A stretch of DNA of 59,336 bases from Alphaproteobacteria bacterium (GTDB lineage Bacteria; Pseudomonadota; Alphaproteobacteria; UBA9219). The translations under genes were made by a program, and so were the position numbers. The stretch is taken from contig JABDAH010000008.1 of NCBI GenBank assembly GCA_013289265.1, positions 1 to 59,336 on the forward strand, given 5' to 3'. The notes under the pieces were generated by a model that did no database searches, had not been told where the DNA came from, and saw nothing but the letters and a program-made list of their open reading frames with translations. Shown in pieces: positions 9,706 through 17,445 of this stretch. Each line of letters begins with the position of its first letter. Within the stretch, counting starts at the first letter, position 1.

Positions 9706-10452
9706 TTACAAGGATTTAATAATTTCCTTCGGATTATCCGAAAAAACCGCCGTAACGCCCCAATGCAGCAATTCCTTGGCGCGTATCGGGTCGTTAACAG
9801 TATAGGACAGAACTATATGGCCGGATTCTTTTAACTGCTGCACGCGGTCAGCCGTCAAAACGGCTTCATTGATGTTGATCGTTGCCACATCGGTCATTTT
9901 GACAAGTTCTGGCCAGTTATCCTGCCATTGATCCAGCAACAAGCCGCGCGGCCAATCCGGATGCAGGCGCGATGCGATAATGAGGGCGTTAACATCAAAG
10001 CTGGAAATAAGTGGCGGCTCGAATTCCGGTGTCCAGATTTTGGCGGCTTCGATCATCGAAACCATAACCGTTGCCTGCGTACGACCGGGACAGGGCTTCA
10101 GTTCCAGATTGAGCCGTAATTTGTTATCAAGAACGAAACGCAAGGCTTCCGCCAGATGGGGGATGCGCGCATCGGCAAATGAAGGATTGAACCAGCTTCC
10201 AGCATCCAGATTTTTCATCTCCGCCCATACCATATCGGCTACCGGGCCGTGACCATTGGTGGTGCGGTCCAGCAGGTCATCATGAATAAGGATGGGCATG
10301 CCGTCATGAGTCAGCTTGACGTCCGTTTCCAGCCAGCGCACGCCCTGCGCAATAGCCTGCCGAAAGGCGGTCAGCGTATTTTCTGGCGCTTCAGCCCTGA
10401 CGCCGCGATGGGCGATGACGGGTGGGTCAAATTTAAGAGTAGATGCAGTCAT
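9706..10452 (-). CDS. Glycerophosphodiester phosphodiesterase
   Basis: Hydrolyses glycerophosphodiesters to glycerol-3-phosphate and an alcohol. At 248 residues with no signal peptide it resembles cytoplasmic UgpQ-type enzymes. Catalytic and metal-binding residues are in place: H15-R16 in VIAHRG, E42 and D44 in LETDVKLT, and H57 in LIHDD. A late VLSYTVND stretch matches the family. It is 58 bases from the next reverse-strand gene and does not overlap neighbours. The product could feed the same glycerol-3-phosphate pool used by gpsA nearby, which is inference from function only. Confidence 0.9.
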   Translation of the reverse strand: MTASTLKFDPPVIAHRGVRAEAPENTLTAFRQAIAQGVRWLETDVKLTHDGMPILIHDDLLDRTTNGHGPVADMVWAEMKNLDAGSWFNPSFADARIPHLAEALRFVLDNKLRLNLELKPCPGRTQATVMVSMIEAAKIWTPEFEPPLISSFDVNALIIASRLHPDWPRGLLLDQWQDNWPELVKMTDVATININEAVLTADRVQQLKESGHIVLSYTVNDPIRAKELLHWGVTAVFSDNPKEIIKSL

Positions 10453-10510
10453 AAGTTCAGGAACTTAGAGGGTGCCGCACCTAACAGCAAGAGTAACGGA
10501 CAGGTTCGTT

Positions 10511-10708
10511 TCACTTTTTATAAGCTACTACAGCCAGAATAAAGAGGATCAGCGCCCCGCCTTGCAGGTAGATGCGGGCCTGCATCAGCTTATTGCCATA
10601 TTTGCGGTTGAATTCGCCGCCTTTGGCCATGCCGAATACGCCTATGAAGAGCGAGGCCAGCACCGCCAGCATGGTCAAAACCATCAAGATGAAAAAGAGT
10701 GTGGACAT
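10511..10708 (-). CDS. Twin-transmembrane HIG1-type protein
   Basis: A 65-residue protein with two hydrophobic spans (about residues 4-26 and 45-62) joined by a basic, polar loop (KGGEFNRKYGNKLMQARI). This layout and the NRKYGNKLMQARIYLQ motif match small alphaproteobacterial HIG1-domain proteins, relatives of mitochondrial cytochrome oxidase assembly factors. Function in bacteria is not settled. It is divergent from tsaD across 81 bases. Confidence 0.8.
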   Translation of the reverse strand: MSTLFFILMVLTMLAVLASLFIGVFGMAKGGEFNRKYGNKLMQARIYLQGGALILFILAVVAYKK

Positions 10709-10789
10709 GATTGGCTCAACCCAGAATTGCTGTTAGGAATAAGACAATAATAATCGATTTCTAAATTACTGTCTGTAGGTTTTATCTTT

Positions 10790-11857
10790 ATGCTTGTTCT
10801 AGGGCTTGAAACCAGTTGCGATGAAACGGCGGTCGGCATTGTCTCGAACGGCGGTGGGCAACGTATTCTTGCGAATATTGTGGCATCGCAGCTGGAAGAA
10901 CACCGCCCTTATGGCGGTGTGGTGCCGGAAATCGCGGCGCGCGCGCATCTGGATTATATCGATGATCTCCTGCGTCAGGCGCTTGATGTCGCAGGTATAC
11001 AGTTAAAGGATTTATCCGGCATCGCTGCGACCTGTGGTCCCGGCCTTATCGGCGGTGTGATGGTGGGCGCGATGATGGGCAAAGCCATAGCTGCCGTGCG
11101 CAATCTGCCCTTCATGGCCGTCAATCATCTGGAAGCGCATGCGCTGACGGCGCGCCTTTCAAACGATGTGGCGTTTCCTTACCTGCTGCTTTTGGTATCC
11201 GGCGGACATTGTCAGTTGCTTTTGGTGCGCGGTGTCGGTGATTACCGGCGCCTCGGCACCACGATTGATGATGCTGTCGGTGAATGTTTTGATAAATCGG
11301 CAAAATTGCTTGGCCTTGGTTATCCCGGTGGGCCGATGCTGGAACACGCCGCGCGTCAAGGCGATGCCAAGGCATTTCCTTTGCCGCGCCCCATGCTGGG
11401 GCGCGAGGGGTGCGACTTCTCATTCTCCGGCTTGAAAACGGCAGTGCGGCAGTTGGTCGCGGCTCACCCGGATTTGGCGCCTGCTTTCACTGCTGATGCG
11501 GCTGCCAGCCTGCAAGCGGCGATAGCTGATATTCTCTATGATCGCACCCGCAACGCTTTGCAGATACTTAGCGATGAAAATCAAAAGGTAACGGCTCTGG
11601 TTGTTGCAGGCGGCGTAGCGGCCAACCTTGCCATCCGGACAAAATTGACGGAACTAACGGCGTCGCATCACCTGTCCTTTATTGCGCCGCCAATGGAGCT
11701 ATGCACCGATAATGGTGTTATGGTTGCATGGGCAGGGCTGGAGCGTTTAAAACTGGGCCTGACAGACGGGCTGGATTTCGCTTCACGCCCACGCTGGCCG
11801 TTGGACGAAACTATTATTCCTTCCCCCTCGCGGGGAGGGCTAGGGAGGGGGGCGTGA
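10790..11857 (+). CDS. tsaD: tRNA N6-adenosine threonylcarbamoyltransferase TsaD
   Basis: Transfers the threonylcarbamoyl group to A37 of ANN-decoding tRNAs, acting with TsaB and TsaE. The N-terminus [15 protein letters not shown] and metal ligands H113 and H117 in NHLEAHAL identify it, as do [13 protein letters not shown] and the C-terminal VAGGVAAN and [11 protein letters not shown]. The length of 355 residues is normal. The final residues ([12 protein letters not shown]) are encoded by a palindromic repeat beginning near nt 11819, so the native C-terminus has probably been replaced or extended. The conserved core ends before this point, so function is likely kept. gpsA follows 98 bases downstream. 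Confidence 0.96.
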   Translation: MLVLGLETSCDETAVGIVSNGGGQRILANIVASQLEEHRPYGGVVPEIAARAHLDYIDDLLRQALDVAGIQLKDLSGIAATCGPGLIGGVMVGAMMGKAIAAVRNLPFMAVNHLEAHALTARLSNDVAFPYLLLLVSGGHCQLLLVRGVGDYRRLGTTIDDAVGECFDKSAKLLGLGYPGGPMLEHAARQGDAKAFPLPRPMLGREGCDFSFSGLKTAVRQLVAAHPDLAPAFTADAAASLQAAIADILYDRTRNALQILSDENQKVTALVVAGGVAANLAIRTKLTELTASHHLSFIAPPMELCTDNGVMVAWAGLERLKLGLTDGLDFASRPRWPLDETIIPSPSRGGLGRGA

Positions 11858-11943
11858 AGCAAGAAGCCCCCTCACCTGCAAAAACTAAAGACTTAGCTGA
11901 AGCTAAGTCTAAGTTTTTGCTTCCTCTCCCTCAAGGGGAGAGG
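11819..11943. repeat. G/C-rich palindromic element across the tsaD 3' end
   Basis: Left G/C hairpin about 11820-11852, inner 43-bp palindrome 11878-11920 (GCAAAAACT at one end, AAGTTTTTGC at the other), right hairpin 11923-11943 (CCTCTCCCTCAAGGGGAGAGG). It shares outer blocks with the addB copy and nearly its whole length with the copy at 18241. It covers the tsaD stop codon and ends 12 bases before the gpsA start, so it also forms the tsaD-gpsA spacer. Confidence 0.88.
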
Positions 11944-11955
11944 TTAGTTTAGGGT

Positions 11956-12963
11956 ATGGAAAATAAGTTCAAAAATTTCGGCATCATTGGCGCAGGCGCG
12001 TGGGGCACGGCGATTGCGACTGCCTTAATACGTACGGGTCGCGACGCAACGCTATGGGCATATGAAGCCGATATCGTCAGCGCTGTTAATACCCAGCATG
12101 AAAACAAAACCTATCTGCCCGGCGTCAAGTTAGACACGGCCTTAAAGGCAACGAATAACCTGCAGGACCTTGTCGCCTGCGATGCGCTGGTCATAGCCAC
12201 GCCTGCGCAGCACACGCGCGCGATTGTTAAACAACTAAAAGCTGTTCTGGGCGATAAAAGAATACCTTTGATTATCGCCGCTAAAGGGATTGAGCAAACC
12301 AGTATGGCCTTGCTCAGTGATGTCATTGCGCAAGAATTACCACAAGCACCGATCGCGATTTTATCGGGACCGAGCTTTGCGATTGAAGTCGCCAAGGGCC
12401 TGCCTGCCGCCTTGACACTAGCCATTAAGGACAAGGATCTTGGCGAACAGCTATTGCAGGCAATGGCCAACCCCACATTCAGGCTTTATCTGACGGATGA
12501 TGTTATCGGCGCGCAAATCGGCGGCGCGGTGAAAAATGTTCTGGCTGTCGCGTGCGGCGTTATCGCTGGTCGCAACATGGGCGACAATGCGCGTGCGGCG
12601 TTGATAACGCGTGGCCTGACGGAACTGACGCGCCTCGGCATTGCGCTTGGCGGCAAGGCGGAAACGCTGATGGGGCTTTCCGGTATGGGTGATCTGGTGC
12701 TTACCTGTTCCAGTCCGCAGTCGCGCAATATGTCGCTCGGTATGGCGCTGGGGCAGGGCAAGAAACTCAGCGATATTCTAGGGGCTCGCGCTTCGGTGAC
12801 GGAAGGCGTCTATACCGCTGCTGCTGCCCTAAAATTGGCGCAGAAACATAATGTCGATATGCCGATTGTGGCATCGGTCGATGCCGTGCTGAATCGCGGC
12901 GCCGATATTGATGTGATGATCGCAGGCCTGCTGGCGCGGCCGTTAAAGACGGAAGGCGTTTAG
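11956..12963 (+). CDS. gpsA: Glycerol-3-phosphate dehydrogenase [NAD(P)+]
   Basis: Reduces dihydroxyacetone phosphate to sn-glycerol-3-phosphate for phospholipid synthesis. The Rossmann fingerprint GAGAWGTA is at residues 12-19, the ILSGPSFAIEVAKGLP segment follows, then GGAVKNVLAVACG with the catalytic Lys near residue 195, and GLSGMGDLVLTCSS. At 335 residues it is of standard length. It follows tsaD, separated by the palindromic repeat, and is followed one base later by the EVE-domain gene. The ribosome binding site is weak (AGGTTAG inside the repeat end). Confidence 0.96.
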   Translation: MENKFKNFGIIGAGAWGTAIATALIRTGRDATLWAYEADIVSAVNTQHENKTYLPGVKLDTALKATNNLQDLVACDALVIATPAQHTRAIVKQLKAVLGDKRIPLIIAAKGIEQTSMALLSDVIAQELPQAPIAILSGPSFAIEVAKGLPAALTLAIKDKDLGEQLLQAMANPTFRLYLTDDVIGAQIGGAVKNVLAVACGVIAGRNMGDNARAALITRGLTELTRLGIALGGKAETLMGLSGMGDLVLTCSSPQSRNMSLGMALGQGKKLSDILGARASVTEGVYTAAAALKLAQKHNVDMPIVASVDAVLNRGADIDVMIAGLLARPLKTEGV

Positions 12964-12964
12964 C

Positions 12965-13360
12965 ATGGCCTACTGGTTGATGAAATCGGAACCCAGCGCT
13001 TATTCGTGGGCGCAACTGGTCAAGGATAAGCGAACATCATGGAGTGGCGTGCGTAATTATCAGGCCAACAATAATATGAAAGCGATGCAGCTGGGTGACG
13101 AGGCGTTTTTCTATCACTCGAACGAAGACCGCGCGATTGTCGGCATTATGAAGATCGTCAAGTTGTGGCGCCCGGACCCAACTGATGAAACGGGCAAATT
13201 CGGTATGGTCGATGTCGCGCCGGTGAAAACCTTAACCAAACCCGTTACCCTTGCGGAGATTAAGGCTGATAAGCGTCTGGCGAATATGCAGCTACTGCGT
13301 CAGAGCCGGTTGTCAGTGTCAGTCGTGGCCGAAGAAGAATGGAAAAAGCTTATTGATTAA
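12965..13360 (+). CDS. EVE domain-containing protein
   Basis: A 131-residue single-domain protein matching the EVE (PUA-like) family, known to bind modified bases in DNA or RNA. Diagnostic segments are the N-terminal YWLMKSEPSAYSW, the WSGVRNYQANNNMKAM stretch and GDEAFFYHS followed by IVGIMKI. It starts one base after the gpsA stop and is probably cotranscribed. Its end overlaps the convergent orphan gene by 11 bases. Confidence 0.9.
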   Translation: MAYWLMKSEPSAYSWAQLVKDKRTSWSGVRNYQANNNMKAMQLGDEAFFYHSNEDRAIVGIMKIVKLWRPDPTDETGKFGMVDVAPVKTLTKPVTLAEIKADKRLANMQLLRQSRLSVSVVAEEEWKKLID

Positions 13361-14387
13361 TAAGCTTTTGTAATGCTGGGTCTTGGGTCAATTCATTTGG
13401 TTGTGGAGGTTTTTGGAATGATGCGAAGAAGCGGCTTGTTTGTTCCATATGTTGGGCTGTTATTGGCATATGCTTTTGCAATAAAGGCATTAAATCATAG
13501 ATGCTCTTTTCAAGACCTTTTAAGTGGATGCCTAAATTTTTCAAACTATCTGCCGCATAATTGCCTGGGGCCGAAGTTGCAAAAGCTTCCGCTAAATCAT
13601 CTTGGCTCACAAAACCTAATACACCGATTAGGTACCTGCTCTTATCTATAAGGGGTCTTTTTAGGTCCGGGATACCCTCAAGTTGTAAAAGAGGTAGGTT
13701 GGGGTGTATGGGCTGTTCAGAGGTGTGAATAGAGTACGTCTTCTGATTGGTCGAGTCATCGACAAGCAATCTCTCATTGACAGGAGGGAGTACTTTAGTT
13801 CTAGGGAAAGAAGCCCAATAAGTTTGTCCCGGTTCGAGGGGAAGTGTATCCCTCAAATGGGTTAGAAGATCATTAGTTGCTTTTAGAAACTTTATATTTT
13901 CTTGAATGCTAATTTTTGTATTGCAAACATCGCGTACCAATAAATGCGTATCGAGATCGCCTGCAGTTGGCTCAAGACGTGATTGAGCCAATTGAACCGC
14001 TGCCAATTGTTGGTCTTCTGTCAGTTGTTGGCCTAGATCCCCCGGTTTCGTAGAGTTATTAAAATGAATAACTGCTGCAGCAAAAATTTGTTCTAACTGA
14101 TCGGGTTCTGGAGTCTTTGGAAGTTCCCGCACTTGTAAAGCGCCATCTTTAGGTGGTGTATGTTTTAGTTTGGCATCTTTGAAAGTAAGGGCTGATTGAA
14201 GTTCCTGTCCTTTTGCCTGAGCTTCTCCCGTGATGTGGGTTAAGGTTGTTGTTGTTTCGGTGATACTTTTGACAAGTGAATCAAGACCATGGGATAGTTC
14301 ACTACGTGCTGGTGATGGAGTTCGCAGAAACTGAGAAATCTCATTATTCACACTTTTAATAATTTCTGCAGAATGAAAAACTTGCAT
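13350..14387 (-). CDS. Hypothetical protein, unrecognised (345 aa)
   Basis: I do not recognise this protein. It is soluble, with no signal peptide or membrane span, and rich in Gln, Thr, Pro and Leu. The first 75 residues look helical and coiled-coil-like (ELSHGLDSLVKSITETTTTL). A Pro-rich linker follows, and the C-terminus is helical again. Codon use is more A/T-rich than the tsaD-gpsA genes beside it. An AAGG ribosome binding site precedes the ATG. Overlap with the convergent EVE gene is 11 bases. It shares composition with other orphans in the window (28724, 41331), which suggests recent or fast-evolving genes. Confidence 0.7.
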   Translation of the reverse strand: MQVFHSAEIIKSVNNEISQFLRTPSPARSELSHGLDSLVKSITETTTTLTHITGEAQAKGQELQSALTFKDAKLKHTPPKDGALQVRELPKTPEPDQLEQIFAAAVIHFNNSTKPGDLGQQLTEDQQLAAVQLAQSRLEPTAGDLDTHLLVRDVCNTKISIQENIKFLKATNDLLTHLRDTLPLEPGQTYWASFPRTKVLPPVNERLLVDDSTNQKTYSIHTSEQPIHPNLPLLQLEGIPDLKRPLIDKSRYLIGVLGFVSQDDLAEAFATSAPGNYAADSLKNLGIHLKGLEKSIYDLMPLLQKHMPITAQHMEQTSRFFASFQKPPQPNELTQDPALQKLINQ

Positions 14388-14487
14388 TTCAAACCTTGGC
14401 TAAATTATGAAACAGCAAAATTATACGCATAATTTCGGGCAACTAAATACCCAAAAAGAGCAACATTGTTTCTTTTTGCAATAAAAA

Positions 14488-14523
14488 CGCCCGCTTTACG
14501 GGGGTTAACCATAAAAGCGGGCG
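14488..14523 (-). terminator. Rho-independent terminator of the 79-residue tip-like gene
   Basis: A perfect 10-bp stem (CGCCCGCTTT/AAAGCGGGCG) with a 16-base loop lies 42 bases beyond the stop of the reverse-strand gene at 14566. Read on the reverse strand the stem is followed by GTTTTTATTG, a typical U-rich tail. Confidence 0.8.
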
Positions 14524-14565
14524 GGGGAATTCTCTAAACTAGGGTCTTTGGCTGCGTAATTTTGG

Positions 14566-14805
14566 TTAACCGGCGCGTTGGTGCGGGGGCAGGGTCATGC
14601 CAACTTCGTGGGCGGCGCGGACGATACGTTCGCCGATGCTGCCGACGCGGGCCGCGGCCGCTGCGTAACTGGAGGTGGCGCGGCGGATAGCTGCGATGGT
14701 TTTATCCAGAGCCACCAGGTTCGTCTGATTGGTCATAGCTACCAGCCGTTCGAGGGTTTCGTCGGTAGAGCTGGGCGCATAACGCAATTCATTTTCTAGT
14801 GCCAT
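14566..14805 (-). CDS. 79-residue protein resembling the chemoreceptor signalling tip
   Basis: A short, helical, soluble protein. Residues 25-42 read TNQTNLVALDKTIAAIRR, close to the QTNLLALNAAIEAARAG hairpin tip of methyl-accepting chemotaxis proteins, the part that contacts CheA and CheW. The next stretch (SSYAAAAARVGSIGERIV) aligns in pattern with the GRGFAVVADEVRKLAE that follows the tip in chemoreceptors. No sensing domain, membrane span or HAMP domain exists. I chose the ATG at 14805 over a longer frame reaching 15114, because the extra part would cross the divergent gene's start and the protein-like composition begins here. It has its own terminator and shares a 232-base upstream region with the rod-like gene. 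Function is inferred only. Confidence 0.7.
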   Translation of the reverse strand: MALENELRYAPSSTDETLERLVAMTNQTNLVALDKTIAAIRRATSSYAAAAARVGSIGERIVRAAHEVGMTLPPHQRAG

Positions 14806-15037
14806 GGTGTCCGTCCTGCCAAAGTTTGATTCGGGTTTTCTGCTTCTTGATGAGTTGAATGTACCTGCGAATCTTGAATCCGAAGTTAATGTCAAAAACT
14901 TTTTTTCGGTTTTTTGAAAAAAGTTTGCGTCAAGAAGTTCAATATTTGCTAGGGAATCTTGAGAAACTATTAATCGCTTTGAATTACAATCGTAACTATA
15001 AACGCAAAGAAAGCCTGCAAATAAAGGAGAAGTCGCG

Positions 15038-15448
15038 ATGTCTGGCATTTTAGGTATTTCTGTTACCGGCCTTAACGCCGTCGCTGCGCGAATTGCTAAC
15101 GCCGCGGAAAACATAGTTAATGCTTCGTCAACATCATCTTTACCAAAAAATGCAGGCGATGCTTACACCGGCTATGCGCCAAAAGATGTCATCAGCCTTT
15201 CAGATTCTGTTGCCGGAAATAATCTCGGCGTTCATACGCAAAGTATCGCGCGCACACCTGCCTACAACGCAACTTACGATCCGAATTCTGCTCAGGCGAA
15301 TGCGCAAGGTTTAGTGGCGACGCCGAATGTCGATCTGGCTGGCGAGATTGTCAGCAGTATTACGGCGAAGGTGGATTACGCAGCGAACGCCGCCGTTATT
15401 AAAATAGCCAACAAGACTGAAAAGGCTTTGCTGGATATCAAGACCTGA
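15038..15448 (+). CDS. Small flagellar basal-body rod (FlgC-like) protein
   Basis: A 136-residue protein with both ends typical of axial flagellar proteins. The N-terminus SVTGLNAVAARIANAAENIV resembles the rod-family helix (SGL...R....NNIAN). The C-terminus TPNVDLAGEIVSSITAKVDY, then AANAAVIKIANKTEKALLDI, resembles the FlgC pattern (PNVNLVEEMV...AYQANV.VI..AD). The middle is short and variable. No other flagellar structural gene is in the window, so this is a stand-alone paralogue or a specialised axial protein. An AAGGAG ribosome binding site (15023-15028) is well placed. A repeat fragment follows the stop. Confidence 0.72.
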   Translation: MSGILGISVTGLNAVAARIANAAENIVNASSTSSLPKNAGDAYTGYAPKDVISLSDSVAGNNLGVHTQSIARTPAYNATYDPNSAQANAQGLVATPNVDLAGEIVSSITAKVDYAANAAVIKIANKTEKALLDIKT

Positions 15449-15450
15449 AG

Positions 15451-15476
15451 TCTCCTCTCCCTCAAGGGGGAAGGGA
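15451..15476. repeat. Fragment of the G/C-rich palindromic element
   Basis: CTCTCCCTCAAGGGGGAAGGG matches the right hairpin of the elements at 11923-11943 and 18345-18367 with small changes. The left hairpin and inner palindrome are missing. It lies directly after the rod-like gene and may serve as a weak terminator between convergent genes. Confidence 0.6.
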
Positions 15477-15485
15477 AAAGCTTCT

Positions 15486-16328
15486 TCACTTCGCGCGTTG
15501 TTCCCATGAGCGGGTGAATTCGCAGTCATGCTGCAGGCTGGGCAGGCAACGCCTTGCTTCAGCAACTTTGTCCATATCCAGTTCAGCCATAATAATACCG
15601 GGTTCATCACCGGCTTCGGCAATGATCTGCCCGTTGGGCGCCACGATCAAGGAATGGCCGTAAGTCATGCGGCCTGCTTCGTGGGTGCCGCATTGGGCAG
15701 GGGCTATCACATAGCATCCGGTTTCAATGGCGCGGGCGCGTAGTAAGACATGCCAATGTAATTTGCCGGTTGTCATGGCAAAGGCGGCGGGGGCCATAAT
15801 AATATTCGCGCCTGCCTTGGCCAAAGCGCGGTGCAGATGCGGAAAGCGCACGTCATAGCAAATAGTCAGTCCGATTTTACCCCAGGGCGTGTCGGCCAGC
15901 ACGGCGCGGTCACCGCCGCGGTAATTGGCGGACTCGCGGTAAGTTTCTTTTTCGCTGAGCTGCGCATCGAACATATGTATCTTGTCATATTGCGCGGCGA
16001 TGCTGCCGTCCGGCGCGAAAAAATAACTGCGGTTGGCGAGGCGGTCCTGCCCCGCATGAACGGCGATGCTGCCCGCCAATATCCATGCGCCTGTTTCAAT
16101 AGCCATCTTGCTGAAGAAGTGAATGGAAGGATGTTCGGCCTCAGCGCAACTCTGGGCAAAAAGTTTTTCACGGCAAGCGCCGAGCAGACAAACATTTTCC
16201 GGCAGCGCGATCAGTTGCGCGCCTTGCTCCCGCGCCTTGCGGATCATCGGCGCTATAATCTCAAGATTGGCTTTAATCTCCGGCCCGGAATTGGTTTGAA
16301 TGCAGGCGGCGATAACTTTGCTGCTCAT
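15486..16328 (-). CDS. Carbon-nitrogen hydrolase (Nit1/Nit2-like amidase)
   Basis: A 280-residue nitrilase-superfamily enzyme. The Glu-Lys-Cys triad is visible: E44 in LIALPENV, K116 in YDKIHMFD and C157 in IGLTICYDVRFP. The YDKIHMFD and RFPHLHRALA context fits the Nit1/Nit2 branch, which hydrolyses deaminated glutathione or omega-amides; substrate choice is inference. The start (ATG, 16328) overlaps the grxC stop by 4 bases, so I reject a longer upstream frame. The genes comF, grxC and this hydrolase run in one direction, an order also seen in other alphaproteobacteria. Confidence 0.9.
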   Translation of the reverse strand: MSSKVIAACIQTNSGPEIKANLEIIAPMIRKAREQGAQLIALPENVCLLGACREKLFAQSCAEAEHPSIHFFSKMAIETGAWILAGSIAVHAGQDRLANRSYFFAPDGSIAAQYDKIHMFDAQLSEKETYRESANYRGGDRAVLADTPWGKIGLTICYDVRFPHLHRALAKAGANIIMAPAAFAMTTGKLHWHVLLRARAIETGCYVIAPAQCGTHEAGRMTYGHSLIVAPNGQIIAEAGDEPGIIMAELDMDKVAEARRCLPSLQHDCEFTRSWEQRAK

Positions 16329-16582
16329 GATGCCAGAAGTCCATCCAACTTGCCCGCGGAGTCCAAAGCATACAGATCGTCGCAACCGCCTATATGCTGA
16401 CCGTTGATGAAAATCTGCGGGATGGTTTGTTTGCCGCCGGACTTCTGCAGCATTTCATCGCGCTTGCTGGGGTCGGCCTTGACATCGATCTCCTCAAACT
16501 TCGCGCCCTTTTTCTGCAGCAGCATTTTGGCGCGCTGGCAGTAGGGGCAGTTGGGACCGGAATAAACAGTAATGCTTGCCAT
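16325..16582 (-). CDS. grxC: Glutaredoxin 3
   Basis: An 85-residue monothiol-disulfide oxidoreductase with the dithiol active site CPYC at residues 12-15. The TIPQIFINGQHIGGCDDL glutathione-binding loop follows, with TVP-type cis-Pro and the GG-CDD motif. The chosen ATG at 16582 has AGGA seven bases upstream; an in-frame ATG 30 bases earlier would add MEQGEKRIPI, which is not family-like. It overlaps the downstream hydrolase gene by 4 bases. Confidence 0.95.
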   Translation of the reverse strand: MASITVYSGPNCPYCQRAKMLLQKKGAKFEEIDVKADPSKRDEMLQKSGGKQTIPQIFINGQHIGGCDDLYALDSAGKLDGLLAS

Positions 16583-16653
16583 GATAGGAATCCTCTTCTC
16601 CCCTTGTTCCACATCATTATGGCGCTATGTGGGCGATTCTTGAAGAACCTATA

Positions 16654-17406
16654 TTATGTATAGGCCCTAACCCGGGCGAGGGTCAGGACATGCACGGTTT
16701 TGGCTCCGGCCTTGAGCAGAACGCGGCTGCATTCGTTAACCGTAGCGCCGGTCGTCAGCACATCATCAACCAGAATAAGGGTTTTGTCCTGAATAGGTAT
16801 TTTGATGCTTGGGTTAAGGGCGAAAGCACCACGCACATTCTCAAAACGTTCTTTACGGTTACGATGGCCTTGTATGGGGGTAGGTTTAATACGCAGCAGA
16901 GCATCAATAAGGACGGGCTTGGCTGATATTTGCCCCAGCCCATGTGCCAGCAAAGCTGCCTGATTATAGCGCCGCTTGAATAACCGCCAGCGATGGAGGG
17001 GCACCGGCACAATACCGTCAGCCTCCTGCATCATTTCCTGCGCTGAGCGTGCCATCCATGCCGCCAGCGCCTTGGCCGGATGCGTCCTGTCGCTATGTTT
17101 AAAGCTGAGAACGAGGCGCTTGCTTGCGTCGTTATAGAGCATGGCGGCTCTGGCCGATTGAAAAGTAGGAGCCTCTGCGATGCAACTGCCGCAAAGCATG
17201 CCGTCACCAACCGGCACATCGAAAGGCGCGCCGCAGCAGGCACAAAAAGGTGAGGTAATAAAATGGATCTGTCCCCAGCAGGCGGCGCAGAGGGTGCGGG
17301 CTTCACCAACCGGCGCATCGCAGCTCAGGCACAAAGGTGGCAGCAGGAAATCCAGGGTTTTAGACACCGCGCGGCGCAGGGGCGATAGGGAAGATATAAA
17401 AGACAT
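16654..17406 (-). CDS. comF: ComF-family phosphoribosyltransferase-like protein
   Basis: About 250 residues. The N-terminus has two Cys pairs in a zinc-ribbon layout (PPLCLSCDAPV, TLCAACW, CACCGAPF, LCGSC), then a phosphoribosyltransferase domain ending in TLILVDDVLTTGATV, the PRPP-binding loop. ComF proteins take part in DNA uptake in competent bacteria; in many alphaproteobacteria the role is unproven. I chose the ATG at 17406 because the upstream residues in the longer frame overlap the divergent methyltransferase start. It heads the comF-grxC-hydrolase run. Confidence 0.9.
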   Translation of the reverse strand: MSFISSLSPLRRAVSKTLDFLLPPLCLSCDAPVGEARTLCAACWGQIHFITSPFCACCGAPFDVPVGDGMLCGSCIAEAPTFQSARAAMLYNDASKRLVLSFKHSDRTHPAKALAAWMARSAQEMMQEADGIVPVPLHRWRLFKRRYNQAALLAHGLGQISAKPVLIDALLRIKPTPIQGHRNRKERFENVRGAFALNPSIKIPIQDKTLILVDDVLTTGATVNECSRVLLKAGAKTVHVLTLARVRAYT

Positions 17407-17445
17407 GTGACTTGGGACTTGGGGTAGGTTAGGCATATTAGCTGA

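Noticed and set aside
14806-15114. N-terminal extension of the 79-residue gene to 15114
   Set aside because: The extra codons cross the divergent rod-like gene's start and contain Lys/Phe-rich non-coding-like sequence; the ATG at 14805 is the natural start.
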